Shown in pieces: positions 1-13,000 of a stretch of DNA of 64,000 nt (position 1 is the first letter of the stretch; each line of letters starts with the position of its first letter). Both the position numbers and the translations under genes were made by a program. A model generated the notes under the pieces. That model ran no database searches, was not told the origin of the DNA, and worked only from the letters and a program-made list of their open reading frames with translations. The stretch comes from Paragonimus westermani (Eukaryota; Platyhelminthes; Trematoda; Plagiorchiida; Troglotrematidae), in NCBI GenBank assembly GCA_008508345.1, contig QNGE01003091.1, positions 25,896 through 89,895 of the forward strand, written 5' to 3'.

Positions 1-2054
1 TTTGCAAGCTGAATTTCCGAGGATTTGACAAAACGGCGCCGAATTTTCGTTTGCTGTCTCATGTCTAAGTAGAACGGATTGATCCAACGATAGACCAATT
101 CTTCCTATTAAAGATGAAAGCATAAATACGGTGATAGTATGATGAAAACCACCAACCAGACGGTATGGACATCCACATCGGTGCGAACACAACGACTGAA
201 ATGTGATAGATCCTTCAAACGAACACGTTACAACACAAACAGTTAACCGAAAACCTGCCTTACTCAGATTTAATGGAACAGCTCGGAATAGGTTAGCCTT
301 TAACGACGTTCGCTGGATGGCCCATCATCTATGATCTGGACTTCCGAACACTCGTCTAAGCGCGTTTTGTTCACATGTGTATTTGCCTATTATTGCGAGT
401 TTTGTTCCAATGCAACTTCAAGAATGATGACCCAACTTTGTTTCTCTCGGTTTGACTGGCTAGTTCGTACTCATGAAAACAAGTATAATGCAGGACTCTA
501 ACACAAATCGGAAGCAAACATAAATGATAAAGCTTGAGCCTGAAATGAAACCGCGACAGAATCTCAATCCAAAGCATACAGTTGGTGAGCTACCTTACCG
601 TGTAATTGGACGTTCATCATAATCAAGTCAAACGAGATGAGGCAGTGTTCCGACAGCAACCTTATCAACAGTTTCAATTTTCTGGACCTACTTCTATTAG
701 TGGTGATTCCACAAGTGTGTATGCACACATGTAGACACAGACGTTTAACGAGAAAGCTGCTTTGAAACAAATTCGAGTCGTTCATTGCGTCTAATCACAA
801 GTTTCTCAAGTTTGGTTTGTAATAAAGAATCGAACTGAAATCTCAATTCTACAAAACTATGAATATAATGATATGGTACGGGGAGCAGTGGTATCCGATT
901 CTGAAGACAAGTCACTTGTTGGTATTGAGCGGAGTCAACTGCAGTACATTAAGGACACTCATGTGACAATGGTTCCAGCACGCCAACCATATATATCCAC
1001 ACCTCAATTCGTCGTGGAAAACTGGTGACCTGAGTATTTCCGGCTCAATTCCCATCACTCCCATCTGGTATAAATCACAAGTGGAAAGGGTGCTATCTGG
1101 TTAGTGGCCAACCTCTCCGAGGGTGATAACAGTCAACTGTCTGATGGACATCAGAGGCACAGCATACGTACGATAGTGATGAATAAGAAATGGGCTCGGT
1201 GGATGCATAAGCTCCGTCATACACTGAATGGCTGCAATGTTCAAGAAGTGGTAGGTTCCTATTATCCAAATATTGGCTGTTCCAATCGGTCATCTAGTCA
1301 AGGTGCAACTTCCTAAGAAACAAAGGTCTGAAATGCAATTATTGCCCAGTTTTTTGTTGCAACCACTGTGAACAGCCGTACAGCCTCACTTCATATCATC
1401 CGCATACTTTGGACTGCACGATGTATGCAGTGATCGGCACAGCCATATGACTAAAAAAGTACTGAAAAGAATCCGGATTTTTCGCTATACAACCTACGAA
1501 GAGCTACGAATACCGAAGCAAATCTTGTTCAGCAATCCTAACGCAACAGTGAACCGTGATAACAGATCTGTGACACTGGACATCACCGCAATGATCACAG
1601 ATTGTGGGCAGTCTGATTTGACGAAAATGTTAACCATGGGACAGTTCCTCACAATCTGTTAGGTAGATCTAGTCTGTCATGTTCCCGTGGTAATCACATA
1701 TGAAGAGGTCACTCACCATTCTCAATGTAACGCCGTTCTTACACTGGGATAACTTACTAACCAGTTATTGCTTACTGCAAACTCTATGTTACCTGAAGAC
1801 TTCTAACAGACGTCTCATCCTGAAAGTGCATTTTCTATCCCCCAATGCGTGAGCCTTGACTGCGCTGGCACTTCAGTGCTCGACAAAGTGATTAATTTTA
1901 CAAGCACTATTTAAAAAAACATTTAACATCCCTATGGGATTGCTTTGTTTGACAACACTGGTGCTAATGGTATAGTAACTGTTAGAGCATTGTATATCGA
2001 GCGACATTCTGTCTCTTCCAGCCAGGTTTATCCTCACCTTCCTCCCTTATGTTG
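1..2054. other. Anonymous non-coding stretch
   Basis: I see no convincing gene here. All open frames are under about 75 codons, overlap one another on both strands and have no recognisable motif. If the dioxygenase gene on the minus strand further right continues, this could be its intron or 3' flank, but I recognised no C-terminal exon. Confidence 0.5.
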
Positions 2055-2275
2055 TTGCAAATAACAGGTTGAACATCACTCACATTTTTATAGCGACCTT
2101 CACATTCAGATAGACTTTCCACCTAGCCTCTTTCGAAAAGAAGCACTGGACTCGAGTTTCGCTCTCATTAGAGCTCATCAGTAGTGCATATCCTTGCCAC
2201 GGCCAGGATTTGAACTTCGGCCACGCTTTCAGGAGGCAGCTGTGTTGACCTCACGTTAAACAAAAATGGCAGTAG
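2055..2275 (-). repeat. tRNA-derived SINE-like repeat, copy 1
   Basis: Read on the minus strand, the unit has a tRNA-like head with a good Pol III B box (GTTCAAATCC, around 2205-2215). A body follows containing GAGCTCTAATGAGAGCGAAAC and a hairpin-like CTTTCGAAAGAGG. The same order of blocks recurs at 9.50-9.72 kb on the plus strand and, without the head, at 9.35-9.48 kb, so this is a dispersed family. The copies have diverged visibly and the A box is not clear. The call rests on repetition plus the B box; the boundaries are approximate. Confidence 0.55.
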
Positions 2276-5030
2276 TAGCAGCGCGCATATCCTAATGATG
2301 ACTGAAATCAGAATAGGGAATTACAAACAGACGAGCTCATTTGTGACATTCTGTCTCTCTAAAAGAGTTGTAGCCCAAGGTAACTCCAGTACACTGGGAT
2401 AACGCACTCACAAGTCGTGTGGGAACCAAAATTAACATTCAATCCCGTTCATGCGGTACAAACAAGCAAAGTTGAGAAAACTGCCAACAGATTTAGCTCC
2501 GCCTTCCCTGCGCTTTTGATAGATTATAATTCCAAAATTAAAAAACGCCACACTGGATCTCAATGAAACACCAGTTCGGTTGCATCTGGACGGTACCCAA
2601 GATATGACTGTCAGTTCCAAGTGAACATGGTAAGAAACTGTCTGACAACCACTTATTCAGTAATTCATAATTCTCGCAACAGCTGCTGAGGATCGTGTGA
2701 AATTCCGTTCGGCAACGTCAATTCATGGATAACAATTACCGCAAGGACCATACAGAGCCCGATTTCCTGGGGCTAGACTGGATCAACTAGTCAATTCTGC
2801 TGCAGATTTCGACCGGTTGGTGGGGAAACAGTGAAGCACTCAGTAAAATCACCACTTTTGATGTCATCGTCCGACTATACCGGAAATGTGCCGCGGCATG
2901 CTGGGAAGTCCTCTGATGTTGTACCAAAACCGCAGCTATCTCTTACCGCCATTCAGGCGCAAAAACAATCTCTCTGATTTCATACACCAGAACGTCCCGA
3001 CTGTTGTTCCTGTATTCGTTGGGAGAGGTAAAAACTCGTCATGCATTTCATTAGACACGTTTAATTATCGACCATAACGATCGTCATCCAAACCCTTAGC
3101 AGATAGCAAGTTTAGGAGAAGAGTAAACTGACAGCTGCTCTTTACTGAGAGTCAATGTGAAATTGAGGTAGCTGGCCAAGTTAGTCTCTTATACAGAATT
3201 GTTTGTAAAAGGCGACGAATGACTCAATGTGTTGGTTTCCACGGCTTTAAACACGATTTTCTGGTTAGAACTCTGGATAGTTGAGTATGTTCATAGATGT
3301 TACATCCCTGGTCTTCAATAGTCTTGGTGCAAACTGTTAACTACCCGCGACAAACAAAGAACGTTTACCTAACTTGCACTTCATCGATCCCTTTTCAAAG
3401 TTCGCCCAAAACTTTTCACGATACGGGCTAATGTCGTCAGTATGCCATGCGATTGTTTAGAAAACTCCCCTCTGAATACCTCATGTGTGGCTAGATTAAA
3501 AGAGTACGCTGACCATGAGAATTTACATTGCTTTTAAGCTACTAAAAGAAGATTATGGAAATATATAACGAGGCTGAGCTGGCAGTAGTTCAGTTGTAGT
3601 GACGGTCAACCGTTGGTTCCACTGTCGGGAATTCGGGCCCCAGGGTAGTGTGGCAGCCACAGTCTAGGTTTGGGTAATCAGACAGTGGTATCTAAACCAT
3701 CACATACGATCTAGTAATTCATATGGCAACGAACACCATATACGGTAACAGTTGAAAAACAATCACGACAAAAGAATTAATTAACTTGCAGGTTTTCCCA
3801 AACGTGTTTGTGTCAAAAAGGAAAGATCGCCATAAGGATAAATATGGCCCGTTTGTGAAATGTCATAGTAATACACACAGATATACACATATAGCTTCTG
3901 TGAGCCACTTGACATGGCAAAATTATGGTAATGGGGAGTTATTTTTCTGGGTTTGTGGCTACCGATCCTTCAGTCTAGCAGTGGCTCGTGGTTCGGTCAA
4001 CAAACAACCAAGGATACCCGTCGTAAGGGAGAATTCAGCTACGCGTTCAACGACTAACCCTCTAAAGCACAACTCTCAACAACCTTGGACAAGTACCGAA
4101 CACTCATCAGCATCCGGCTCAAGTCCTCAGAAGGAGGGTGAATACCCGTTAAAACAGTAGTCCACTTTTAGATTGGTTGTGAATTTGTCGTCACATACGT
4201 CAAAACTGACTAGCTGATTGACGAGGTTACATTATCAGCACTGATAAACAATGGAGCTTCAAGCACATTGATTAAGCCTTCTGTTTTGTATTCGTTGTGA
4301 AGATATTGCTCAAAACCTTACTATGAAAGCCTCAGTACAGCCAACTGCTTCCCGGTACTGAGAGGAGGGGAAGTCATCGCACCGTGGGAAATAGCCGACC
4401 AACGATTAATGCATACACTAATTATCACGTCTAAGCTCCCAGTTGACAACAGCACAGGGAATGGATATTTCAAACACGTACAACTATCAGTGTGGTTTAA
4501 CGGAAAGTGTACCGAGGACCCCTATCAGTGAAGTTTAGCTGAGGTTCAACATGAGTAGGGTTAGGGTGAGTGAATTTATACGTCATGTGAACTATGTACC
4601 AGCTGATGTGAGAGCTGTCAGCTGTTACTTAACACTGCCGGCAGAATAAAATTGACAGTGAAACTATGAAATGGTCAAAAGGAATCACCCAACCGTATTT
4701 GGGCGCTCTGCAGTGTACAGTAATTGTGGAATCTATGAGGATCCACTGTTATAGTCAGTCTATCGAGGCAGCTGTAAACGTCTTGATTCCGGCAAAACAA
4801 GACGGAACGTCGAAGGTTTATTCGGATCAAACTGGCTTTGTGCATACCAAACTACTAATCGATAAAATCCACCAGATTTTTTGCACAGAAATCAACCGTT
4901 AGCAGTTGACGAAGCAGTAGTGCACACAACTGAACTTGATGGCACAAAAACAAACAAATCAGAGTGAATGTCATCAAGGAAGATGTCTTGTGGGGATACA
5001 GCTCACAGTGGATAAATTTAAGCACCTGAG
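2276..5030. other. Anonymous non-coding stretch
   Basis: No gene is supported. The longest frame, 3786-4160 on plus (124 codons), ends in a Ser/Thr/Gln-rich tail with no family signature. A weak tRNA-like block lies at about 3586-3650 (possible B box GGAATTCGGGCCC) and may be a decayed SINE head. Nothing else stands out. Confidence 0.45.
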
Positions 5031-5035
5031 AACAA

Positions 5036-5105
5036 CAGGGTGGCCTGGTCGACAGTGTATTGATGCCCCGTCTGGTGGTTGAGGTTTCGAGTCCCAACAG
5101 CAGCC
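5036..5105 (+). repeat. tRNA-like SINE head
   Basis: A block resembling a Pol III internal promoter: an A-box-like TGGCCTGGTCGA at about 5041-5052 and a B box GGTTTCGAGTCCC at 5083-5095, spaced as in tRNA genes. I could not fold a complete cloverleaf from it, so a SINE head is more likely than a functional tRNA gene. Confidence 0.4.
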
Positions 5106-5747
5106 GTATTGTCCCTGAACTACCGTTGTATAACAGGCAACTTCGTTTGTGAGTAGTGCAGTGCGTAAATTAGGGAACTAGAGGGCAGGTCTCAACGCCC
5201 GGAAGAAGATAGACCAAAAGCGACTAATGGAAGTGTACCCGCAATATGGGGGATGTGTTAACAAAGCGACTAAAAACGCACTGCTGCCCTACGGGTGCGG
5301 ATACACGTCAGCTACTGAAATGAGTGTACAAGTTCGTTGTCTTATGTTTTAACATAACCTGCACGAGATTTCATGCGATAAACGACCTCGCAGGCCAATC
5401 GTCTTTTGCAGTCACAACACTACTCGTAAAACCTGTAGTGGTCAGAAATAGACTGATTTTACAAGTACTGATCCCTACTGCGTCGAGTTAGGTTCAGTAG
5501 TGTCCACGATACAAACTGGTGCACTGAAAGTTCTTCCAATAGTCAACGATATTACTGGAAGTTGAAAGTAAACGGTAGTGATACATATTCTGGTTGAATT
5601 CGAGAGTGTCAAAACGCGAAAAATGCAAGCTTCCGATGGACTTCAAAGGTAGCCATCGCAATTGGGCACCTAAAAAATCAACCCCTCTATCAGATTACTT
5701 ATTAGTAGTATATTTTCTGCGTCGCAAACAAGGCGATTTGCTTTCGG
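5106..5747. other. Anonymous non-coding stretch
   Basis: No gene, repeat or regulatory element that I can support. Confidence 0.4.
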
Positions 5748-6221
5748 TTGGGTGCGTGCACGCACCTAGGCGTCAATCGATTAACTGACCGCAGTAGCGT
5801 AGCCGATTCAAATCGCCTAGATGCGATTAGAATGTCTTCGCCCCACTATCGACAGCGACCATCATTATGGCATACTAATCTGGAAATTCGAACACAGGGC
5901 AAACAAAAAGGCGTATCATCCTCAACCGTTGTTGTCAGTGCAGCAGTCAATGTTGTACAGTTACCGGAATTACCCCTGTCCAAACTCGTACTACCCTCAC
6001 GTTACTTGCATACGCCTCACTTGACATATCTGTCACAGACTGAGAAGGACTTGTTGGAAAAATTACGACCCTCAATCCTATCATACGACAGTTGGGCAAG
6101 ACAGCCGTATGGGAATTATCATTTGACTGTTTCGCCTGCCTCTTTGTACACACAATGTTTATCACACGACACATTTTCGGATCCCATTCCAGGCCGTTTA
6201 CCACCGTTAATTTACAAATAA
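5748..6221 (+). CDS. Unidentified open frame, possible host exon
   Basis: This is an open frame of 157 codons. Its second half (residues about 65-157) is less repetitive and more protein-like than neighbouring random frames, with a Leu/Pro-rich stretch, a short charged helix-like segment (SQTEKDLLEKL) and a Tyr/Ser-rich C-terminus ending at a TAA. The first Met lies in a perfect GC-rich palindrome at 5751-5766, and acceptor-like CAG/TAG sites follow within 80 bp, so a spliced terminal exon is as plausible as an intact gene. I recognise no family. It could be chance. Confidence 0.2.
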   Translation: MGACTHLGVNRLTDRSSVADSNRLDAIRMSSPHYRQRPSLWHTNLEIRTQGKQKGVSSSTVVVSAAVNVVQLPELPLSKLVLPSRYLHTPHLTYLSQTEKDLLEKLRPSILSYDSWARQPYGNYHLTVSPASLYTQCLSHDTFSDPIPGRLPPLIYK

Positions 6222-8859
6222 TACGGTGTGAGGACAGGAGAAAAACACGAAAACACTAACGTGCCCATTACTGACGTATAGCTTATTTATTTGGCGCACG
6301 ACTATTGTTTATCTTACACCTAAGATGAAACAAAAACCCCTTCCTCGAAAATGAGTGCGTTTCTATAATCCGAAAATGTTTAAACAGCTAGCTTCCCGTC
6401 GCGTGTAAAGGAAGATATGCAAACTGAATTAGAAATGGTGTATGGAAAAATATAATACTGAGTTTGCAAGTTCACATGTTTCAAAGTTAGCGCCATAGAC
6501 AACAGCACATCAGCGGGTAACAATGATACCTAACTAGCATGCGAACAGGAAAATTTTCAGGCACACGAGAGGACAGAGAAGAGAGAAAAATCACATTCAT
6601 GTGAGACTAAAACAACATCTGTAAAGCAGCTGCATCTTCGAGGCTTTTATTGTTCCGGTTCTTTAACCGCCCTCACGTTTCAGATAGCTCGATCAAGCAA
6701 CATCAAACATTCAGAGCCGGATTCCCGTCCACATCCATTATTGTGTTTTTATGCATGATCTAATCAGATTGAGGCTAGTCTTGACTGGAAAGTGTACCTG
6801 CTTGTTAAACGACTATGGTCACTATCAACAATAATTACAACAAACAGCTGCCGCTCAAAACGGATGCGTACACATCAAACAGTACCTAGACGTAAGTAGG
6901 TATGGGTGAAAGGACATGGTAGATGTTCTCAAAAAAAATGCATTCATCCATCCAATCGTAAACAGTCATGAATCTAATCAGATGTTATCGTAAAGTCGTA
7001 GAAGTAGGAATACTACTGACTGAGATAAGTTGTCTTAATGGATAACGTTTCTAAGCGGCGATCTGAGTTATCACGAGGTCCAAAACTGAAAGAGCTACAA
7101 CCAACAACTTTAAATATGGAACGGTCAGGGTATTCATGCATCGTAATTACACTGTTACCTGACCACTTCTTAGATCTACCAACCTACAAACGGTCTCGAC
7201 TAGTAATGTCCAGTGTGATAAATGTTCAAATGACAGAAAATATGCTACAACCACTGTAGGCTATCCACGTTTACCTAAACGTCCATTTAAGAATATTTAA
7301 AAAAAAATGTGCATCAACGAACAATCAACTACGTTGTCTACACAATAATCTTACTTAACGTGAGCTGACTGGTAGAATCAACGATGGCCAAGCTCTACAA
7401 GTTTCTTCAAATCCTCCTTACGGACAGACAACATGGTCCGAAATCATAAAGCACGCGGGCGTTACGCACTTCCCTCAACGACAACCACACGATTGAACAC
7501 AGATCCATTGGATTAGTGAAGCAAGGGACGATATCTACACTATCGAGAAGCTGTACTTCCAACCATCACAACGACTAGTCGTATGACATTTTACACGTTT
7601 GATGCTGTGTTTCAATCCTTCCGCCAACTTCACGACACCAGAGCGCTGCAGCGTAGATCGGGTTATTTCGATCGGCTTGTAAACAAGAATGGCAGTCGCC
7701 TCCGAAGGTAGATGTAGTTCATGATCCTAATGCGCGGAACACTTAAGCAGACTTACTCCTAATTCATGTCCAGCAGGATCCAAAACCTCGGGTACGAATT
7801 GCGACGAAATTTGGAAGCGGACCAGAGTCAATGATGAATTGTCTTCGCGAAAATCTGCCTATCCCAAATGGGTGGATGAGTAAACATGATTGATGACCTC
7901 ATTGTGGTCAGTTACTGTCCAATTCATCCGAGTTGCGGTCGTGCCTCCTCACTACACAAATTCCATACACGTAAGATATACTCCAGAACTGGCATCATGA
8001 CCAGATCCGATGAAAGTACCAAATTTCACATACTGACTCCAAATAATCAAAGACATTAGAGCCTGAAAATGAATTTAATCAATCTGAGCAGAAGCGAAAA
8101 GCCATTGAAACATGTCAAGCCACCGTCTCATTGGCCAAGAATGACTCAATTGATGTACTGTGAATTAGCCTAGCTGGGATTATTTCCAGAGAGATTATAG
8201 GGAGCGCTGCAAACGCCTCATCAACCGAGTCAGTATTGCCATAAAATATTTTTGCTCACCCATGCGTGCATTCTTTTAAGAACTTTATCGCATCAATAAG
8301 TCCAGGTAATGATAACGAAACAACGGAATAAGTTTATGCTGTTGGAAAGCCGTACTTGTCACAGGAATGCTGACCTCAGTTACACTAGGCTCGCATTCTT
8401 GTGACAGAATACAACATCCGATTTGTAACCAACAGATGCTGAAGTTTCACTGGCGTCCAAGGTACATTGTTTATGTTATGAGAGGGTGGAAGTAAAGTTT
8501 TTTGCGTTTAACAAGAGCATCCAAGGCAAAGGGTTCAGAGGCAATCTATCTGGTCAGGTATTTGTAGCCTAAGATGCCAGGTAACATCGTCATAGCTTGT
8601 TTCGGGAGGTGTGATACAAGTGCGTTTCACTATCTGGCAATAGTTGCGAATGTTTCCCGGCCCGTTTAACGAGAACAAAAACAGCAAATATTGTCTCCCA
8701 CCTAAAAAACGATTGAAGGTACTTGCCAGATGAACAACTCTCAGTATTCAGCGATAGAGTAGAGGGGGACAGATTAAGGAAACCACACAAAGTGGGTACC
8801 GGTTGGCTTGGTTTGTAACTTAGATTATGTGTGGTATTCTTAAGAATATGTTTGCTCCC
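6222..8859. other. Anonymous non-coding stretch
   Basis: Frames are short and unrecognisable on both strands. I see no repeat shared with the rest of the window. Confidence 0.45.
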
Positions 8860-9105
8860 TCAAGTGCTGTTTAATATGGTCGCCGTTTTTTGGTGAACTA
8901 TCACACTTGCACAACCTCCACATTCAAGCAATTTTATATGGAATTCCGGTAAGTTTGCCATCTTGGTAAAATTTTTATCTGAGTAGATCATCGCACAGCA
9001 TCTCAATAAATCCTGTCTGAACATTTCCACATTGGTATCAGCTGTCTCCAGTCCAGCTGGTAGGCCTGCGTACGAATTCCCCTGTACAGTGACTGCCCTA
9101 TGAGA
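8860..9105 (-). CDS. Unidentified open frame (81 codons, no Met start), possible exon or TE piece
   Basis: The frame is open from just after a TAA at 9106-9108 to a TGA at 8860-8862. The product is Cys-rich and protein-like (FRQDLLRCC, then ECGGCASVIV) with an internal Met only. An acceptor-like ...GGGCAG lies at 9093 on the minus strand, so an exon starting near 9092 is possible. It does not match the C-terminal half of OGFOD1 as I know it. I cannot assign a family. Confidence 0.2.
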   Translation of the reverse strand, partial: SHRAVTVQGNSYAGLPAGLETADTNVEMFRQDLLRCCAMIYSDKNFTKMANLPEFHIKLLECGGCASVIVHQKTATILNST

Positions 9106-9344
9106 TTAGGCGAACATGTGTTCAGAGATCGACAATCAGTGTACGCTGTGTGGTTCTACTGGTGTGAGCTTGGGTGACATGCTCGGAGAATAGTCATTAT
9201 ATGACTCATCGACTAAGCTCAACTCGCGGATATTGACCTACATCTCTAGTAAACTAAATGGTGATGAGTCAACTACTTGAGATGAAACTAACCAGAAAAA
9301 TTATTGATAAGATTTAATCGATAAAAACTGAATATTGCTCCTAA

Positions 9345-9480
9345 GTGATCGTAGCTTTCACAGTCACATGAACTCTTCCAGACAACCCCTCAAAAAAGAA
9401 ACACTAGGCCAGGAGTTCGCTCCTGTTAGAAACAGTTTGTGGTGCACATCAGTGCTACTTACAATCGAATGTAGCTGAGC
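9345..9480 (-). repeat. SINE-like repeat, copy 3 (headless)
   Basis: On minus this carries the body blocks of the family at 2055-2275: an AACAGGAGCGAACTCC-type block followed by the CTAGTGTTTCTTTTTTGAGG block and a GTGACTGTGAAAG tail. The tRNA-like head is missing or too diverged. It lies immediately left of copy 2 in the opposite orientation, forming an inverted pair. Confidence 0.45.
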
Positions 9481-9499
9481 GTTCAAGCGTAACAATTCG

Positions 9500-9715
9500 G
9501 CCGTGCCTACTGTCAGTTCAACGGACGATGATCAACGCGACTATCATGCGATAACGTAGACAGAATTCAAATCGAGGTCACGGTAAGGATGTCCATTAGT
9601 GACCAGCTCTAACAAGGACAAATCTTAAGTCTAGTGCCTCTGTTCGAAAGAGGCAGGCTAAAAAGGCCAGTGTGAATGCGAAAATCGAGATCATATTGTA
9701 AGCGATGTTCAATTT
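9500..9715 (+). repeat. tRNA-derived SINE-like repeat, copy 2
   Basis: A plus-strand copy of the 2055-2275 family. It shows a B-box-like ATTCAAATCGAGG, then GACCAGCTCTAACAAGGAC, CTCTGTTCGAAAGAGGCAG and a closing GCGATGTTCAAT that parallels GTGATGTTCAAC in copy 1. The block order is conserved with many substitutions, which indicates an old insertion. Confidence 0.5.
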
Positions 9716-9931
9716 ATACCGGCATACTTGTCTACGGACCAACGCGGGTCGGTGAACATGAGTTTTCTGTCAGGGCCGCGGATCGGTGAGTATACTGCAG
9801 TTTAGATCTGCGAACTTTAGGTTACCGATTCCTGCCTTACACTTTGTCGAACAAATTCTTTGAATCGATCCGTTCGAGCAAAGAGTTTATTTGACTACTC
9901 AGTAGTAAGGTCAAACACAAAACTGGCTTAC

Positions 9932-10060
9932 TTCAACGTGAACTGGTGAGACTAAAGGAACAGAGGTAGGGTGACATCGTTCCGAGGGTCGAGGGAGTGG
10001 AGGACCATGAAACCATCCGTGCAACGATAGACGATCTCGAGAACCAAGCGTTTCAGTCAC
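9932..10060 (-). CDS. OGFOD1: OGFOD1-like, exon e
   Basis: The exon is 129 bp, phase 0, with acceptor CCATTTCAG and donor GAA|GTAAGC. It begins VTETLGSRDRLSLHGWFHGP, the very conserved end of the catalytic double-stranded beta-helix. The 2-oxoglutarate-binding Arg is at codon 10031-10033. A Pro-rich linker follows towards the non-catalytic C-terminal domain, for which no exon was identified to the left. Confidence 0.9.
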
Positions 10061-13000
10061 CTGAAATGGGTGTAATGGTGCTATTATAATCAGGTGTATC
10101 AAGCTAAGAATAGGCCAGTTGTGTTACGTATCACGAACAAATGGTATTAAACTTCACGAGATGCTGACGAGTCTATTAACCAATCAATCGGCAGCAATCA
10201 ACAGAAGACTAGAAACTCCTCAGCTCCAAAAGTTTTGGTCATCACAAACAAAAATCAGAAAGAAGAACAGAACGAAAATTCACTGGAAAGTGTTAGGATC
10301 GTCCCTCTTCTCAATACTATAAGACCAAGTAGTAACCCTTAATAGATTATGGCCTACTGGCATTTTCCTGTTTCTGTTTCTGACCATATGCTCAGTGTTT
10401 CTTTGCACCATCACTGGTCCATTTTGCATCTAGTAAATCAGGTCGTTTGCCTTTATATGCAATATCTACCATTAAATCTTCACTGGACGAATCATTGTAT
10501 GGTGACTATGCAGTGTGTGTTCACCATCTCCGGTCTGTGATCTACAGAGATAGGCTTGAAAAAACGCGCTCGAAAATCGAACACTACATAGGCGCATATA
10601 CGAACGTCCGATTGTTAGTCGAAGATGTCATATTAAGTAACGACAGTATGACAGGTAACTATTTCCCAACGAAGATCGAGTAACCAACAGACAAATAGGC
10701 CACTCCATATTTGGGCGCTGAGAGAGGAAGATAAAAAATGAGGTTTCCTCTCAGAATGATGTGTCCCAGAAAAGATCAATTGCTTCTGTCTAGGTATGGA
10801 CGACCCGATAACATAAAACTGAAGGTTAAACGCACCTGGTGAAAAGAATACGAGGAAGGTTCGAAAAAGACAAACATGTTTCGTCGTGGTGGAATCGAGG
10901 CGGTAATTTTCCATGGATAGATCGGCGTGGTTGGCTTCTCGCCGATCGGCGGAACGTGAATTTGCTCCTCAGGCTGACAACTAAATAATTCCAGGCATCC
11001 ACCTTCCACCGATGCGTCCCAATCTTTCGGCACCAAGTACCAGATGAAAGCAATGCGACGATTATCCAGCTCATCGTCATGACAGAGTAGAACGTCTGAA
11101 ATGCAAGCAAAAGCGCAGAAAAGGATGTGGTATACTGAATGACAAACATTCAACACTCTGAAGAACAGTAGTACACGAGGGGAGGACCGGAGATCAAATC
11201 CGGATCACAACAAGGACATGCACTGACAGTGAGTTCTAACAAGAGTGAAACTCAATTCACAAGCTTCATTTCAGAAGATACAACAACAGGATTGGACGAA
11301 CGGTCTCAGTGTTATGCTTTCCGTTACTCGCCAATTCATCTGTTCCGTATTCCACCAATTCACATACGGTTTATGACGTTGCATGTGCTAATAAGATCAG
11401 CCAATGACAGGCTGTGATTCCGCACATGAGAACGACAGAGTAGCGAACAAGACTTGTTTTCTGTGTTTGATCATCAGACTAATTACAACACAATAAATAA
11501 CACAATAAATATGTTGCGTTGAATCAAAAGCGAAACCTCATGAGATGCCTGACGGGTAGGGCGTTAAAGATCTGCACCCCTGACACTTTACAAGCTGAGC
11601 TAGACTTCCCACAAGAAGCGTTCATGCAAAATGGCTACCCAATGCGTTTCATTCAGAAGACGATGCAGGCGGTAGAGTTGAAACTTAAGACACCCTCTGT
11701 GAATAAGAAACTTGCGTTTATTACTCTTCTTTTCAAGGGAGATCCCATGGCCGGAATTATCTCCAGAAAGCTAAGTCAGTCGAAACAACCTGCCTTGCCG
11801 CTCAATTGTGTATCATTTTCCGTTCAACACCCGTTATAATGTCACAACTCAAAGACAAACTTCCATGTTTTACAACCAATTATTGTGTGTACTCATTTAT
11901 ATTCTTGTGTCGAGCATCATATATTGGTCGTACTACAAGGCGACTGTCGGACAGAGTGCGTGAACACCATCCCGCGTGATTGAACAGTGGTGGGATTAAA
12001 ACGGTTTCAAGCGCGATTGTTGCCCACTTGACCGACTTCAATCATTCTGTTAGTAAGAAAGATGCTTTTCGGATTGCCTACCGAGTGTCAAGGAATCGAT
12101 CAAAAATGGTGAGATTCCGAATGCTGACCGTTGCCGTAGCCATCAGCATCCGATTGCGCAACCCTGATCTATGCGCTCAGAAGAAGTTCGTGCGGACACT
12201 TAACCTCCCCTGGCCCACAACCAATCAAGCCCATGATTTGGAACAATGATCACGTAACTGATAACAAACACGGCGTCTTCAACCTATATTGACCGTTTTT
12301 CTGACTCACATTAGTCACTGTTTTCATAATTATTGTGTTCTAATCAGGCTGAGATTTAATTAATACAGTTGTACATCCATAAATTCGGTGTTTCAATTCA
12401 TGAATAACAATTGCTTACTGCTACCAGTATCGGGTCTTCTCCTTATTACTTGCTTGGGAGGTTTCAATTCAAGTACAATTCCTAGAGTTATTCGAAGTCT
12501 CTAATTCCGAGTATCACAGTTTTGCCTCTGGTTTGGGTACCAATACATCGCTCTCCTTGAAGGTCACGTTTGCTCTGTTATTTCGGTTAGGTTCACGTGC
12601 ATTTGTATTCGCATTTGGTAGCGTTACTCAGTGTTTCGTTTTGGTGATCAAGCAGTCATAACACAGGTACTACCCGCATAACACAAACTGGGAGACATTC
12701 AAGATGCTGTCACCATCAGATTGCCGTCCTTATCGATGAACGGGAGACAATAATAAACAAACTGACGAGAACAAATCAAGAACCAAACAGCCTGTCGGCA
12801 ATAGCAAAGATAGGATTACAGACATAGTAACCTTGTGAAGACACCTTATACGTTGGGGATGCAAACGGAATCTCATAGAAGCCAACCGCATAAGTTAACC
12901 GGTACAGCATGACTTGCATGTTGTCCGCTCACAACATCGATGACGTTATTATCTAGCAGAAGCCCCACTCCGGTATCCTCTGGACCTCCGAATTTTCTTT

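Noticed and set aside
3786..4160. 124-codon plus frame as a host gene
   Set aside because: Low-complexity Ser/Thr/Gln tail, no motif, no splice or transcript support.
5036..5105. Functional tRNA gene
   Set aside because: A and B boxes are present but a full cloverleaf with anticodon stem could not be formed; SINE head preferred.
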